NCBI GenBank assembly: GCA_045658965.1
Contig: JAZOVZ010000078.1
Location: 1 to 64,000, forward strand
Direction: 5' to 3'
Origin: SVQP01 sp045658965
GTDB taxonomy: Bacteria > Bacillota > Clostridia > Oscillospirales > CAG-272
Length of the DNA stretch: 64,000 nucleotides
A program made the position numbers and the translations under genes. Position 1 is the stretch's first letter; each line of letters opens with the position of its first letter. Positions 34,283 through 41,902 of this stretch are shown here, piece by piece. The notes beneath the pieces were generated by a model. It did not search any database. It had not been told where the DNA came from and worked only from the letters and a program-made list of their open reading frames with translations.

Positions 34283-35188
34283 ATGAAATCGTATCCCCCG
34301 CGCTCACTCAAGGATGACAAACTGGAAAAGTTAATATGGTTCTTGCCCGGGCTTGCATCGACCCTGCTGGTCATTTTCATCGGCATTCTGTATATCGCGC
34401 CGTTCGCCTTTATCGGTGCTGCGCTGTTTAAGATGCACGGCTGGATCGCGCTGCTCGTGCCCGTTATAGGCGTGCTGATTGCCGCCGTTGCGGTACTTTG
34501 CATCATTGCGAGCTACCGCAGCAAATCGCGCCGCCTGATCAAAAAGGCGTGCAAGCGCAACGGCTATCAGCTCAAAATATGCCACAGCCTTTTGACCACG
34601 GTCATCAGTGCGCGCCAAGGTCCCGACATGATCATTGACGCGGGCGAGGAGGTCTTTGCCATCAAGTACATGCCCATCCTTTTGCGCCAGCTGCAGGTTA
34701 CCTTCAACCGCACGCACGCGACCATGCAAAACACCCTGCGATTTTTAACCAAGCCCATGTTCCCTATCCCTGTGAAAAAGAAGCTGAAATTTGACACCGA
34801 CGGCATTTTCGTGCGTCCCGATCAGAAATTGGTCAAGGTCATTCTGTTCTCCCCCACCCCCGTACGTGTATACGGATATAAGGAAAAGGAAGAAGGCGGC
34901 AGCGGTGCACCGCAAAGCGATTACAATCCCGACGTAACGGGCATGACCATGGTGGTGCAGGCATCCAAATACGGCAACAAGATGCGCATGGCAACGCTCA
35001 AGCCGCTTGAGACCGAGTACAACGAATTTGAAATGGACAACGGCATGCAGGACGTTTGGGGCACTTACACCTTTGGCGGCTTTGCGTTTGCGAGGTATTT
35101 GGAAAGACTTGATTTTGAGCGCAAGGTCAGCAAGGAGAAAGCGCACAGACAGAGCAAAAACGCGTGGGAGAAATACCGACTCGGCTAA
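34283..35188 (+). CDS. two-helix membrane protein of unknown function
   Basis: A 301-aa protein, start at the ATG behind AAGGAGG. Two transmembrane helices (about residues 20-45 and 52-78) are followed by a soluble domain of about 220 residues with conserved-looking blocks GYQLKICHSLLTTVISARQ, AIKYMPILLRQLQV, VKVILFSPTPVRVYGYKE. The helix pair plus soluble tail resembles the layout of the 28645/29198 pair but no clear homology is visible. Single-gene transcript from a consensus promoter, followed by the large inverted repeat. Confidence 0.72.
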   Translation: MKSYPPRSLKDDKLEKLIWFLPGLASTLLVIFIGILYIAPFAFIGAALFKMHGWIALLVPVIGVLIAAVAVLCIIASYRSKSRRLIKKACKRNGYQLKICHSLLTTVISARQGPDMIIDAGEEVFAIKYMPILLRQLQVTFNRTHATMQNTLRFLTKPMFPIPVKKKLKFDTDGIFVRPDQKLVKVILFSPTPVRVYGYKEKEEGGSGAPQSDYNPDVTGMTMVVQASKYGNKMRMATLKPLETEYNEFEMDNGMQDVWGTYTFGGFAFARYLERLDFERKVSKEKAHRQSKNAWEKYRLG

Positions 35189-35203
35189 CCCTCACCACAC
35201 GGA

Positions 35204-35352
35204 CGACCCCACTCTTGAGAGTTTTTGCGTCGCTTTTTTCAAAAAGCGACCGCCCATCCAAGGGCGCGCAGCCCTTGGTCGCGCCCGCAGGCGCGAAAGA
35301 TCCAAAACGCCGTTTTTGGTTCTTTTTGCGGCAATTTTGCCAAAAAGAACGG
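35204..35352 (-). repeat. long palindromic repeat, left arm
   Basis: About 150 bp that match, in inverted orientation, 35568-35722 (CGTCGCTTTTTTCAAAAAGC, GCGCCCGCAGGCGCGAAA, GGTTCTTT...AAGAACGG). Contains several internal hairpins. With the right arm it forms an imperfect inverted repeat of about 520 bp between two convergent genes. Confidence 0.8.
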
Positions 35353-35442
35353 AAACAATTTCATCACATAAACAAACAAGGGAGTTACCTACGTAGGTAG
35401 CTCCCTTTTGTTATGGGGTTATATGTGTAAAATGGCGAATCT

Positions 35443-35468
35443 GTAGGGGAGGGGTTTCCCCTCCCGCG
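35443..35468 (+). repeat. REP element
   Basis: GTAGGGG then palindrome AGGGG-TT-TCCCCT and CCCGCG. Same frame as the RAYT-linked REP, but a different palindrome. Confidence 0.75.
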
Positions 35469-35513
35469 AATTTGGATTCCGACACCCAAACGGATAAGCA
35501 ATGCCGGTACCAA

Positions 35514-35537
35514 CAGGAGGCGAAACGCCTCCCCTAC
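35514..35537 (-). repeat. REP element, inverted partner
   Basis: On the minus strand GTAGGGG then AGGCG-TT-TCGCCT. Forms a head-to-tail inverted pair with the REP at 35443, like a BIME, 45 bp apart. Confidence 0.75.
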
Positions 35538-35567
35538 AGAATCAGGGCATTGCGTTGCGCAAAGCCT

Positions 35568-35722
35568 TTCCGTTCTTTCTTTGAGCAAGTAGGCACAAAG
35601 AAAGAACCAAAGAAATGCCGTTTAAGAGATTTCGCGCCTGCGGGCGCGACTTGGGGCGCCGCCCCAAGTCCCCGGTCGCTTTTTGAAAAAAGCGACGCAA
35701 AAACTTTCGTGAGTGGGGTGAT
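35568..35722 (+). repeat. long palindromic repeat, right arm
   Basis: Inverted copy of 35204-35352 and direct-orientation relative of 51132-51357. Hallmarks are AAGAGATTTCGCGCCTGCGG, the CGACTTGGGGC segment and AAAAACTTTCGTGAG at the end. Lies just downstream of the amino-acid ABC ATPase gene. Confidence 0.8.
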
Positions 35723-35731
35723 ATGAGCTGT

Positions 35732-36475
35732 TTAGAGCACCTTCGCCAAGAAGTTCTTGAGTCTTTCACTCTTGGGGTGATCGAAGATCTCCGTGGGTGT
35801 GCCCTCTTCCACAATCACGCCGCCGTCCATGAAGATCACGCGGGTTGCAACCTCGCGCGCAAAGCCCATTTCGTGCGTGACCGTCAGCATGGTCATACCC
35901 TTGCGTGCCAGATCCTTCATAACCTCCAGTACCTCTCCAACCATTTCGGGGTCAAGCGCAGAGGTCGGCTCGTCAAACAGCATGACCTCGGGCTCCATGC
36001 AAAGCGCGCGTACAATGGCAATTCTCTGCTTCTGTCCGCCCGACAGCTGGCTGGGATATGCTCCCGCTCTGTCCGCAAGTCCTACCGTTTGCAAAAGCTC
36101 CTTGGCTCTTGCCTCGGCTTCCATCTTGGTCTTGCCCAACAGCTTTGTGGGAGCAAGCGTCATGTTTTTCAGTACCGTCATGTGCGGGAACAGATTGAAA
36201 TGCTGGAACACCATGCCCATCTTCTGACGGTGCAGGTTGATGTTGGTCTTTTTGTCCATCAGATCCACGCCGCCAACCAAAATCTGTCCCGAGGTCGGCT
36301 GCTCAAGCAAATTCAGCGAGCGCAAAAGCGTAGACTTACCGCTGCCCGAAGGTCCGATAATAACCACGACCTCGCCGCGCTCCACGTCCATATCCACGCC
36401 GTCCAGCGCGTGCACGCCACCCTCGTAATACTTTTTGAGGTCCTTGACGCTGATAATGCAATCCTTAGCGTTCAC
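35732..36475 (-). CDS. polar amino acid ABC transporter, ATP-binding protein
   Basis: A 247-aa GlnQ/HisP-type ATPase. Walker A GPSGSGKST, signature LSGGQKQR, Walker B VMLFDEPTSALDP, H-loop THEMGFAR. It energises uptake of a polar amino acid together with the permease (11-bp overlap at 36465) and the binding protein at 37959. Full length for the family. Confidence 0.95.
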   Translation of the reverse strand: MNAKDCIISVKDLKKYYEGGVHALDGVDMDVERGEVVVIIGPSGSGKSTLLRSLNLLEQPTSGQILVGGVDLMDKKTNINLHRQKMGMVFQHFNLFPHMTVLKNMTLAPTKLLGKTKMEAEARAKELLQTVGLADRAGAYPSQLSGGQKQRIAIVRALCMEPEVMLFDEPTSALDPEMVGEVLEVMKDLARKGMTMLTVTHEMGFAREVATRVIFMDGGVIVEEGTPTEIFDHPKSERLKNFLAKVL

Positions 36476-37871
36476 TCTTACGCAGCCTCCTTTCCAAAAT
36501 GCCTACCAGCTTGGTCAGACCAAGCACCAGCACGAAATAAATGATTGCAACCGCCAAAAGCGGCATAAAGTTACTGTAGGTTTGCGAACGGATCTTGATA
36601 CCGCCCTGCGTCAGGTCGGCAACGCCGATGTAGAATGCAACCGAGGTTTCCTTGAGCAGCGTGATAAACTCGTTGCAAAGGCTGGGCAGCACCACCTTGA
36701 ACGCCTGCGGAATGACGATATGCCACATGGTAGGCCAGAAGCCAAAGCCCAGCGATCTGCCTGCCTCGGTTTGTCCTGCATCGATCGACATAATACCGCC
36801 GCGAATGATCTCGGATACGTACGCGCCCGAGTTCAGACCAAAGCACAGCACCGCTGCGGGGAATTTTTCAATGCCTATGGGCAAAAGCAGCACGAAATAA
36901 ATGATCAGCAGCTGCACCATAACGGGCGTGCCGCGAATGACCGCGATATACGCCTTGACAAGCTTATCAAGATAATACAGCTTATCGGTCTTGTCATGTA
37001 CGATACGGATCAGCGAGGTGATCACACCAAGTCCGATACCCAAAAGCAGCGCAAGCGCAGTAATGGCAAGCGTGTTGCCAAGGCCCTGCACAAGATACTT
37101 CCAATGGTCGTCCTCAATAAAGTTGCGATAAAATTCATCCTTGATCTCATTGATCTTCTGATGCAGAAGCGATGCCGTATCGGGCTTTGCATCGTCATAG
37201 TTGGTGGTTCCGAAGAACTGATCCAAGCCTTTGCGGATGGTATTGTTATTGACGATGGATACGACCTTGCCATCCACCGTGATCTCATTTGTGCTCTTGA
37301 TGTCCTTGGAGATAGCAGCAACGTCACCAAGCAGCGCGTCAACGGCTGCATCAGACAGGTGCATGACGTAATCGCCCTGCAGCGTGCTGTACAAGTAAAT
37401 ATCCGCCTCGCCGCTCACGCTTGCCGCCTGCTCGATCAGCCCGGTTGCTTTCGTGTAATCGGAAAGTGCTTTTTGAATGTTGGAAGCGTTGGAGCTGCCC
37501 TGCAAGGTCGTTTGGTATGCAATAGCAAACAGCTCGCCTTTATGCTCCTTGTACAGCGTGCCAAGATCGGGGCGCGTATATTTGACGTGCACCACGTACT
37601 CGCGCTCAGCTCCCTGCTCGATCGAAACAATTTCGATCTCGGTGCTTTGCTGCGCGGTATAGGTAGCGCACCAGCTCGTCTTAAACAGCGGCAGCTCGGC
37701 AAGTGTGCTTTCAATGGTCTGCTGCGCTTGCTCTTTTGTGGGGGCTGCGTCGGTGACGTTGTTGGTCACGGCATCCGCAACCAGCACGCCGACAATGACC
37801 AGCACGCACGCAAAAACCAGGCACAAATTGATTATCAGTCTTTTTTTGCTCTTAGGCAAAGGTTTTTTCAT
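36465..37871 (-). CDS. amino acid ABC permease with extra N-terminal domain
   Basis: A 468-aa protein. Start at the ATG 37871, nine bases after AAAGGA. The C-terminal about 220 residues are a normal His/Glu/Gln/Arg/opine-family permease (GNTLAITALALLLGIGLGV, the EAA-type loop AGRSLGFGFWPTMWHIVIPQA). Before it are a membrane anchor (residues 10-34) and a roughly 190-residue extracytoplasmic domain (TKEQAQQTIESTLAELPLFK to LLHQKINEIKDEFYRNF) not found in usual permeases of 220-300 aa. It could be a tethered receptor or gating domain. It is the middle gene of the operon. Confidence 0.88.
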   Translation of the reverse strand: MKKPLPKSKKRLIINLCLVFACVLVIVGVLVADAVTNNVTDAAPTKEQAQQTIESTLAELPLFKTSWCATYTAQQSTEIEIVSIEQGAEREYVVHVKYTRPDLGTLYKEHKGELFAIAYQTTLQGSSNASNIQKALSDYTKATGLIEQAASVSGEADIYLYSTLQGDYVMHLSDAAVDALLGDVAAISKDIKSTNEITVDGKVVSIVNNNTIRKGLDQFFGTTNYDDAKPDTASLLHQKINEIKDEFYRNFIEDDHWKYLVQGLGNTLAITALALLLGIGLGVITSLIRIVHDKTDKLYYLDKLVKAYIAVIRGTPVMVQLLIIYFVLLLPIGIEKFPAAVLCFGLNSGAYVSEIIRGGIMSIDAGQTEAGRSLGFGFWPTMWHIVIPQAFKVVLPSLCNEFITLLKETSVAFYIGVADLTQGGIKIRSQTYSNFMPLLAVAIIYFVLVLGLTKLVGILERRLRKSER

Positions 37872-37907
37872 GTAAACGAATCCTTTCAAAGCGTTTCTAA
37901 TACCTCA

Positions 37908-37944
37908 AAAAGGTGGGATGGCAATGCCATCCCACACTTTTTCG
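37908..37944. terminator. intra-operon stem-loop
   Basis: Perfect stem TGGGATGGCA/TGCCATCCCA (37914-37934) flanked by A5 and T5, between the binding-protein and permease genes. It probably attenuates permease expression relative to the abundant binding protein. Confidence 0.75.
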
Positions 37945-37958
37945 GGGCTTATTACTTA

Positions 37959-38714
37959 TTACTTAATGTAGCTGTCGATAATGCTCTTGATGGTGCCGTC
38001 CTCGGTCAGCTCCATGATCGCGTTGTTGATCTTTTCCAGCAGCTCGGCGTTGCCCTTCTTTACGCAGATTGCGTAGTCCTCGTTTGCATAAGCGGTCTCC
38101 AGAATGGTCAGACCTGCGTTTGCAGCTACCAGAGCCTCTGCGGGCTGGTTGTCGATGATGACGCAGTCAATGCTGCCGCCCAGCAGTGCAAGAACTGCCT
38201 CGTTACCGTTGGAATAGGTGGTTACGTTCTCGGAACCGAAATCATCGGTTGCGTAGATGTCACCGGTGGTACCCAGCTGAACGCCTACCTTGTAGTTTGC
38301 GCCCTCTGCGTAGAGGTCGTCAGCGCAGGTGATGGGAGAGCCTTCCTTAACGATGATCGCCTGAACACCGTTTGCGTAGGAGATAGAGAAGTCAACCTCA
38401 AGCAGACGCTTTTCGGTAACGGTCATGCCTGCCATACCAAAGTCAACGGAGCCTTCGTTAACAGCGGTGATGATGGAGTTGAATTCCATATCCACGATCT
38501 CAAGCTCCATACCGAGCTTTTCAGCGATAGCAGCAGCGATCTCAGCGTCGATACCGACGATCTTATCACCGTCATAATATTCATAGGGCTTGAAGTATGC
38601 GTTGGTAGCCATCTTGAGTACGGGCTTTTCCTCTTCCTTGTCGCAGGAAGCGAATACGGCGATACAGGACATAGCAAGCATCAGAGCCATCAGCATAGCA
38701 ATAATCTTTTTCAT
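37959..38714 (-). CDS. amino acid ABC transporter substrate-binding lipoprotein
   Basis: A 251-aa SBP_bac_3 protein. Start at MKKIIAML (38714, AAAGGAGA upstream). Lipobox FASC. Typical cluster 3 blocks: NAYFKPYEYYDGDKIVGIDAEIAAAIAEKLGM, MAGMTVTEKRLLEVDFSISY, VGVQLGTTGD. It binds a polar or basic amino acid outside the membrane for the permease/ATPase downstream. An ArgR-like palindrome overlaps its promoter (38759-38776), which hints at arginine or a related substrate, but specificity is inference. Confidence 0.93.
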   Translation of the reverse strand: MKKIIAMLMALMLAMSCIAVFASCDKEEEKPVLKMATNAYFKPYEYYDGDKIVGIDAEIAAAIAEKLGMELEIVDMEFNSIITAVNEGSVDFGMAGMTVTEKRLLEVDFSISYANGVQAIIVKEGSPITCADDLYAEGANYKVGVQLGTTGDIYATDDFGSENVTTYSNGNEAVLALLGGSIDCVIIDNQPAEALVAANAGLTILETAYANEDYAICVKKGNAELLEKINNAIMELTEDGTIKSIIDSYIK

Positions 38715-38758
38715 GGTAGTTTCTCCTTTGGAACTCGGTGCATCGTGCACGTTTATTA

Positions 38759-38776
38759 TGTGCATAATTATACACC
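38759..38776. promoter_or_regulatory. ARG-box-like operator overlapping the -10
   Basis: TGTGCATAATTATACACC fits the general ArgR site (TG-N-AT-W4-AT-N-CA) and covers the -10 of the binding-protein promoter. More TGCAT motifs lie at 38815-38960. Binding by ArgR is inferred only. Confidence 0.45.
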
Positions 38777-38795
38777 GATATGCAAGGTTTGTCAA
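38767..38795 (-). promoter_or_regulatory. sigma-A promoter of the amino-acid ABC operon
   Basis: Minus strand TTGACA (38790-38795), 17-bp spacer, TATAAT (38767-38772). Confidence 0.88.
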
Positions 38796-38965
38796 CCCCC
38801 TTTTTGTAAAATTTATGCACAAATATCGCGATATTCTTGCGCATTCTTTATAGCATTTTCACCAACAAGGGCGTTTTCGTCGAAATTATGCAATTTTCTG
38901 CATGCATTTCATGCATTTATTTATTCACGTTTTTGTGCATATATGCAATTATGTGTGCATATAAC

Positions 38966-38999
38966 AAGAAAAGCGGCTTGCCTTTCGGCAAGCCGCAAA
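38966..38999 (-). terminator. rubrerythrin terminator
   Basis: Perfect stem GCGGCTTGCC/GGCAAGCCGC (38973-38996), TTTC loop, followed on the minus strand by TTTTCTT. Confidence 0.85.
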
Positions 39000-39011
39000 T
39001 GATACTTTCAA

Positions 39012-39551
39012 TTAATAGTTGTCAGCCTTGATCTCAAAGTAAGCCTGGGGATGTGCGCAAACGGGGCACATAACGGGAGCAGCCTTACCAACTACAACGT
39101 GACCGCAGTTACGGCAGATCCAGATAGCCTCGCCGTCCTTGGAGAACACGATCTTGTTCTCGATGTTGCCCAGCAGCTTCTTATATCTCTCCTCATGCTC
39201 CTTCTCGATCTTAGCAACAGCCTCGAACAGGTAAGCAATGCGGGTAAAGCCTTCCTCGCGAGCGGTCTTTGCAAAGCCTGCGTACATATCGGTCCACTCG
39301 TAGTTCTCGCCCTCTGCAGCGTCCTTGAGGTTGGTCATGGTGTCCGGAACCTCACCGTCGTGCAGCAGCTTGAACCACAGCTTTGCGTGCTCTTTTTCGT
39401 TGTTAGCGGTTTCCTCGAAAATAGCTGCGATCTGCTCGTAGCCTTCTTTTCTTGCCTTGGATGCATAGTAGGTGTACTTGTTTCTTGCCTGAGATTCACC
39501 TGCAAATGCAGCCATCAAATTCTTTTCGGTTTGAGAGCCTCTGAGTTCCAT
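39012..39551 (-). CDS. rubrerythrin
   Basis: A 179-aa non-heme diiron protein. N-terminal four-helix domain with the E-x-x-H type ligands (AFAGESQARNKYTYYASKA, ETANNEKEHAKLWF, AKIEKEHEERYKKLL) and a C-terminal rubredoxin-like domain with C-x2-C (WICRNCGHV) and C-x2-C (MCPVCAHP). It reduces hydrogen peroxide in anaerobes using NADH-derived electrons. 28 bp behind the PerR-like gene and cotranscribed with it. Confidence 0.96.
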   Translation of the reverse strand: MELRGSQTEKNLMAAFAGESQARNKYTYYASKARKEGYEQIAAIFEETANNEKEHAKLWFKLLHDGEVPDTMTNLKDAAEGENYEWTDMYAGFAKTAREEGFTRIAYLFEAVAKIEKEHEERYKKLLGNIENKIVFSKDGEAIWICRNCGHVVVGKAAPVMCPVCAHPQAYFEIKADNY

Positions 39552-39579
39552 AATAAAAATTCTCCTTTAATATAAAAAA

Positions 39580-39978
39580 TTATTGATTTTGGTGGGAATG
39601 TTCCCTATTGCATTCGGGGCACAGCCCGAAAAATTGTACGTGGCACGCGTCTATCCGACCGCCCGGCACCGCCACGGCACCGTTCTCGATCACCGCGGTG
39701 TCCGGAATTTCAACGTCGCTGATCGCACCGCACCTGCTGCACACCATATGTGCGTGCTTACCGAGCGTGATGTCAAAGCAATCCGAGCTGCCTGCCAGCA
39801 CCAGTCGCTGCACCTCCCCGTTCTCGGCAGCTTCTGCCAGTACGCGGAACACGGTGGCTCTGGAAACGGTGGGGTCAAGCTCGCTTACTGCCTTCAGGAC
39901 GTTATTCGCCGTCGGATGATCCAGCGCATGCACAGCTTGCATGACAAGCTCTGTCTGATGCGTTTTTCTCGTTCTCAT
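39580..39978 (-). CDS. perR: Fur-family peroxide regulator, PerR-like
   Basis: A 132-aa Fur superfamily repressor. N-terminal winged helix (QTELVMQAVHALDHPTANNV, VSRATVFRVLAEAAENGEV) and C-terminal metal region with H-x-V-C-x2-C (HMVCSRC) and C-x2-C (LCPECN), forming the structural Zn site. Position directly before rubrerythrin and a palindrome in its own promoter support a PerR role. The assignment PerR over Fur or Zur rests on the operon. Confidence 0.85.
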   Translation of the reverse strand: MRTRKTHQTELVMQAVHALDHPTANNVLKAVSELDPTVSRATVFRVLAEAAENGEVQRLVLAGSSDCFDITLGKHAHMVCSRCGAISDVEIPDTAVIENGAVAVPGGRIDACHVQFFGLCPECNREHSHQNQ

Positions 39979-39997
39979 TTCCGTCGGTGAGCTCCTT

Positions 39998-40042
39998 ATT
40001 AAGACTGTGTCTTAATTATATCACAAACCACGAAAATGTCAA
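39998..40042 (-). promoter_or_regulatory. perR-rbr promoter with Fur-family operator
   Basis: Minus strand TTGACA (40037-40042), 16-bp spacer, TATAAT (40015-40020). The 19-bp palindrome ATTAAGAC-TGT-GTCTTAAT (39998-40016) overlaps the downstream edge of the -10 box, so bound repressor would block the polymerase. Confidence 0.8.
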
Positions 40043-40062
40043 TAGGTTTTCGAAAATTTCTT

Positions 40063-40737
40063 TTAAGAATTTTTGGTTTCCTTGTCACTCTCTACCCAAT
40101 CCACGTCGGGCAGGTCGTCCGAAAGCTCGTCCTCGGGGATCTCATCGTCCTCGTCCCCGTCGCGCAGCTTTTTATATCTCGCCCCTTGGTATGCACCGAC
40201 CACGGCAATACCCAGCGCAGCCTTTGCGGTCCACTTAACGGTTCTTTCCATCTCCTTGGTCACGTCTGCAAGCTTGGGCGCAGTTTCGGGATAGACAAAA
40301 TCCTCCTCGTCCTCCACACGCTGCTCAAGATCCTCGCAAAACTTTCGCTGGTCGTTCAGTTCCTTGATCTGCATAGGGCAGAACACGCCAAATATGATGA
40401 CAGCCGCGCCCGCGATGATCAATCCCTTAAGCAGGTGCTTACGTTGCGCATCCCTGTTGCTGCCCAAGCAAGCCAGCATCGGCACGGTGGCTGCAAGGAT
40501 CAGCGGCACGGTATATCCCACCGTGATCACGATCCAGCCAAAGTCCTTTTTGCTGTCCTCAATCAGCTCATCCTGCTTGGTCACAAACTGATCGTTGAGC
40601 ACGTCCAACGACACGCCCAGCAGCACGCACAGCACCACAATACCGATCAGCACGCGCACAACGTCCACGATCACAGACTTTTTTATGCGCAGCACCTTTC
40701 TATTTTGCATCGAGCTTGCTTTTTGATTCTTTGCCAT
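40063..40737 (-). CDS. membrane protein of unknown function
   Basis: A 224-aa protein, start MAKNQKASSM at 40737 behind AAGGAGCG. It has a basic N-terminus, three or four helices (about residues 22-45, 62-85, 95-115, and possibly 165-180) and a strongly acidic C-terminus (GDEDDEIPEDELSDDLPDVD) ending KETKNS. Not recognised. Single gene, divergent from the DUF6472 gene. Confidence 0.7.
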   Translation of the reverse strand: MAKNQKASSMQNRKVLRIKKSVIVDVVRVLIGIVVLCVLLGVSLDVLNDQFVTKQDELIEDSKKDFGWIVITVGYTVPLILAATVPMLACLGSNRDAQRKHLLKGLIIAGAAVIIFGVFCPMQIKELNDQRKFCEDLEQRVEDEEDFVYPETAPKLADVTKEMERTVKWTAKAALGIAVVGAYQGARYKKLRDGDEDDEIPEDELSDDLPDVDWVESDKETKNS

Positions 40738-40832
40738 ACCAAACTCGCTCCTTACCTTACAATTTATTTTATTTATTATATCATACATCACCGCGCTTGT
40801 CCAGTACCGCATGCAAAATTCTCTGCCTGCAG

Positions 40833-40861
40833 TTGACACTTTTATGCACTTATGCTATAAT
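40833..40861 (+). promoter_or_regulatory. sigma-A promoter of the DUF6472 gene
   Basis: TTGACA (40833-40838), 17-bp spacer, TATAAT (40856-40861). Confidence 0.88.
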
Positions 40862-40886
40862 AAATGCAGAAAGTGAGGCGATATGC

Positions 40887-41084
40887 ATGGCAGCCCTGCA
40901 AAACAAAAAGCCCGCAAACTGCGAGAGCTGTGAATTTTACGACTACGACGAGGAATACGACGCATACGTATGCTTAGTATCTCTTGACGAGGACGATATG
41001 TGCGATTTTCTTTCGCACAACACGGGACATTGCCCGTATTATCGGTTCTACGACGAATATAAGAGCGTGCGGAAGCAAAATTAG
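40887..41084 (+). CDS. DUF6472 family small protein
   Basis: A 65-aa acidic, cysteine-containing protein. C-x2-C (NCESCEFY), then C (YVCLV), C (MCDF) and C (HCPYYRF), with DEYKSVRKQN at the end, the layout of the DUF6472 family common in Clostridia. The five Cys suggest zinc or redox binding; function unknown. Start at 40887 because GTGAGGCG lies eight bases before it; an ATG four bases upstream is out of frame. Confidence 0.85.
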   Translation: MAALQNKKPANCESCEFYDYDEEYDAYVCLVSLDEDDMCDFLSHNTGHCPYYRFYDEYKSVRKQN

Positions 41085-41087
41085 CGT

Positions 41088-41300
41088 GATGCGCTAATTT
41101 TGCAGTTATATTCGCCTTTGGCGAGTGATATGCACAAGTGCGTGGTATTGCCTTCGGCAGTGATATGCGCTTCGCGCGTTAAGCATACAAGGCGAATATA
41201 ATATCACTGCAACCGGCGGGAGCAATATCACTACGAGCGATGCGAGTAATATCACGCCGAGCTGTGCAAGGCATATCACCTTGATTGCATATGTGACCAC
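41088..41300. repeat. hairpin array C (linker GTGATAT/ATATCAC)
   Basis: Short unrelated hairpins (GCGC/GCGC type, TTCGCC/GGCGAG, CAC/GTG, GCC/GGC) separated by AGTGATAT in the left part and by ATATCACT in the right part, so the array is inverted about its middle. The ends GCAGTTATATTCGCC (about 41101) and GGCGAATATAATATCACTGC (about 41191) pair with each other. Begins directly after the DUF6472 stop codon. Confidence 0.75.
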
Positions 41301-41324
41301 AAATGCAGAGCTTGTAAAGAAAAG

Positions 41325-41360
41325 AGGACAGAGAACGTAAAAATTCTCTGTCCTTTTCCT
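41325..41360 (+). terminator. terminator closing hairpin array C
   Basis: Stem AGGACAGAGAA/TTCTCTGTCCT followed by TTTCCTGT. A very similar stem-loop ends array D at 48981-49016, suggesting the array and terminator travel together. Confidence 0.75.
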
Positions 41361-41431
41361 GTCGATAGGCATTTCCTTAATTCATACTGCTCCGGGGCAG
41401 ACACACCTTGTCAGGTGCTTTTTTCACGGAC

Positions 41432-41902
41432 TTATCCGTTTGCCTTTTCTTTTTCAATCCTCTGCCTTTTCGCAGCCTCGATCCAGCGCACGGCACCCGT
41501 GACCACAATGATCGCCAATGCAATACCCGTACAGATCTTGACCGCTGCCAGCATGTTTTCCATAAACAAAGCCTGCTCGCCGCTGAACAGATAGAACATG
41601 GTATAATACAATCTGCTTCCCGGCACAAGCGGCAAAAGCGTGGGGATCATAAAAATGGTCGTAGGCGTTTTGAGCACGCGTGCCATGATCTCGCAATATA
41701 CGCACGGCACCGCGGTCGCAGCCATGTTGGTGATCAGCGGATCAAGCCCGATCGCATCCCCGATCAGCATGATGACGCAGGAAATGGTGCTGCCAAGCAT
41801 TGCCCACGGCAGCTTTTTGGGCGGCACGTCAAAGATCACGGCAATGCCCAAGAGCGCAACAAAGCACGCAACCGTGCCGTATATGATCTGTCCCCAGTTC
41901 AT
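41432..41902 (-). CDS. ThrE_2-type threonine/serine exporter subunit
   Basis: A 156-aa membrane protein, start MNWGQIIYG at 41902 (GGAGGT upstream). Four to five helices and the family block MIPTLLPLVPGSRLYY. Corresponds to the C-terminal half (DUF3815) of actinobacterial ThrE. Overlaps its partner subunit by four bases; the two together should form one amino-acid exporter. Confidence 0.88.
   Translation of the reverse strand: MNWGQIIYGTVACFVALLGIAVIFDVPPKKLPWAMLGSTISCVIMLIGDAIGLDPLITNMAATAVPCVYCEIMARVLKTPTTIFMIPTLLPLVPGSRLYYTMFYLFSGEQALFMENMLAAVKICTGIALAIIVVTGAVRWIEAAKRQRIEKEKANG

Noticed and set aside
36435..39002. 855-aa frame on the plus strand across the amino-acid ABC operon
   Set aside because: It is antisense to three well-supported genes, has no ribosome site and its translation is rich in His/Arg/Asn as expected from a shadow frame.
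41374..41431. Terminator CACCT/AGGTG with T6
   Set aside because: The T-run is on the plus strand where no plus-strand gene ends nearby; five-bp stem, left unannotated.
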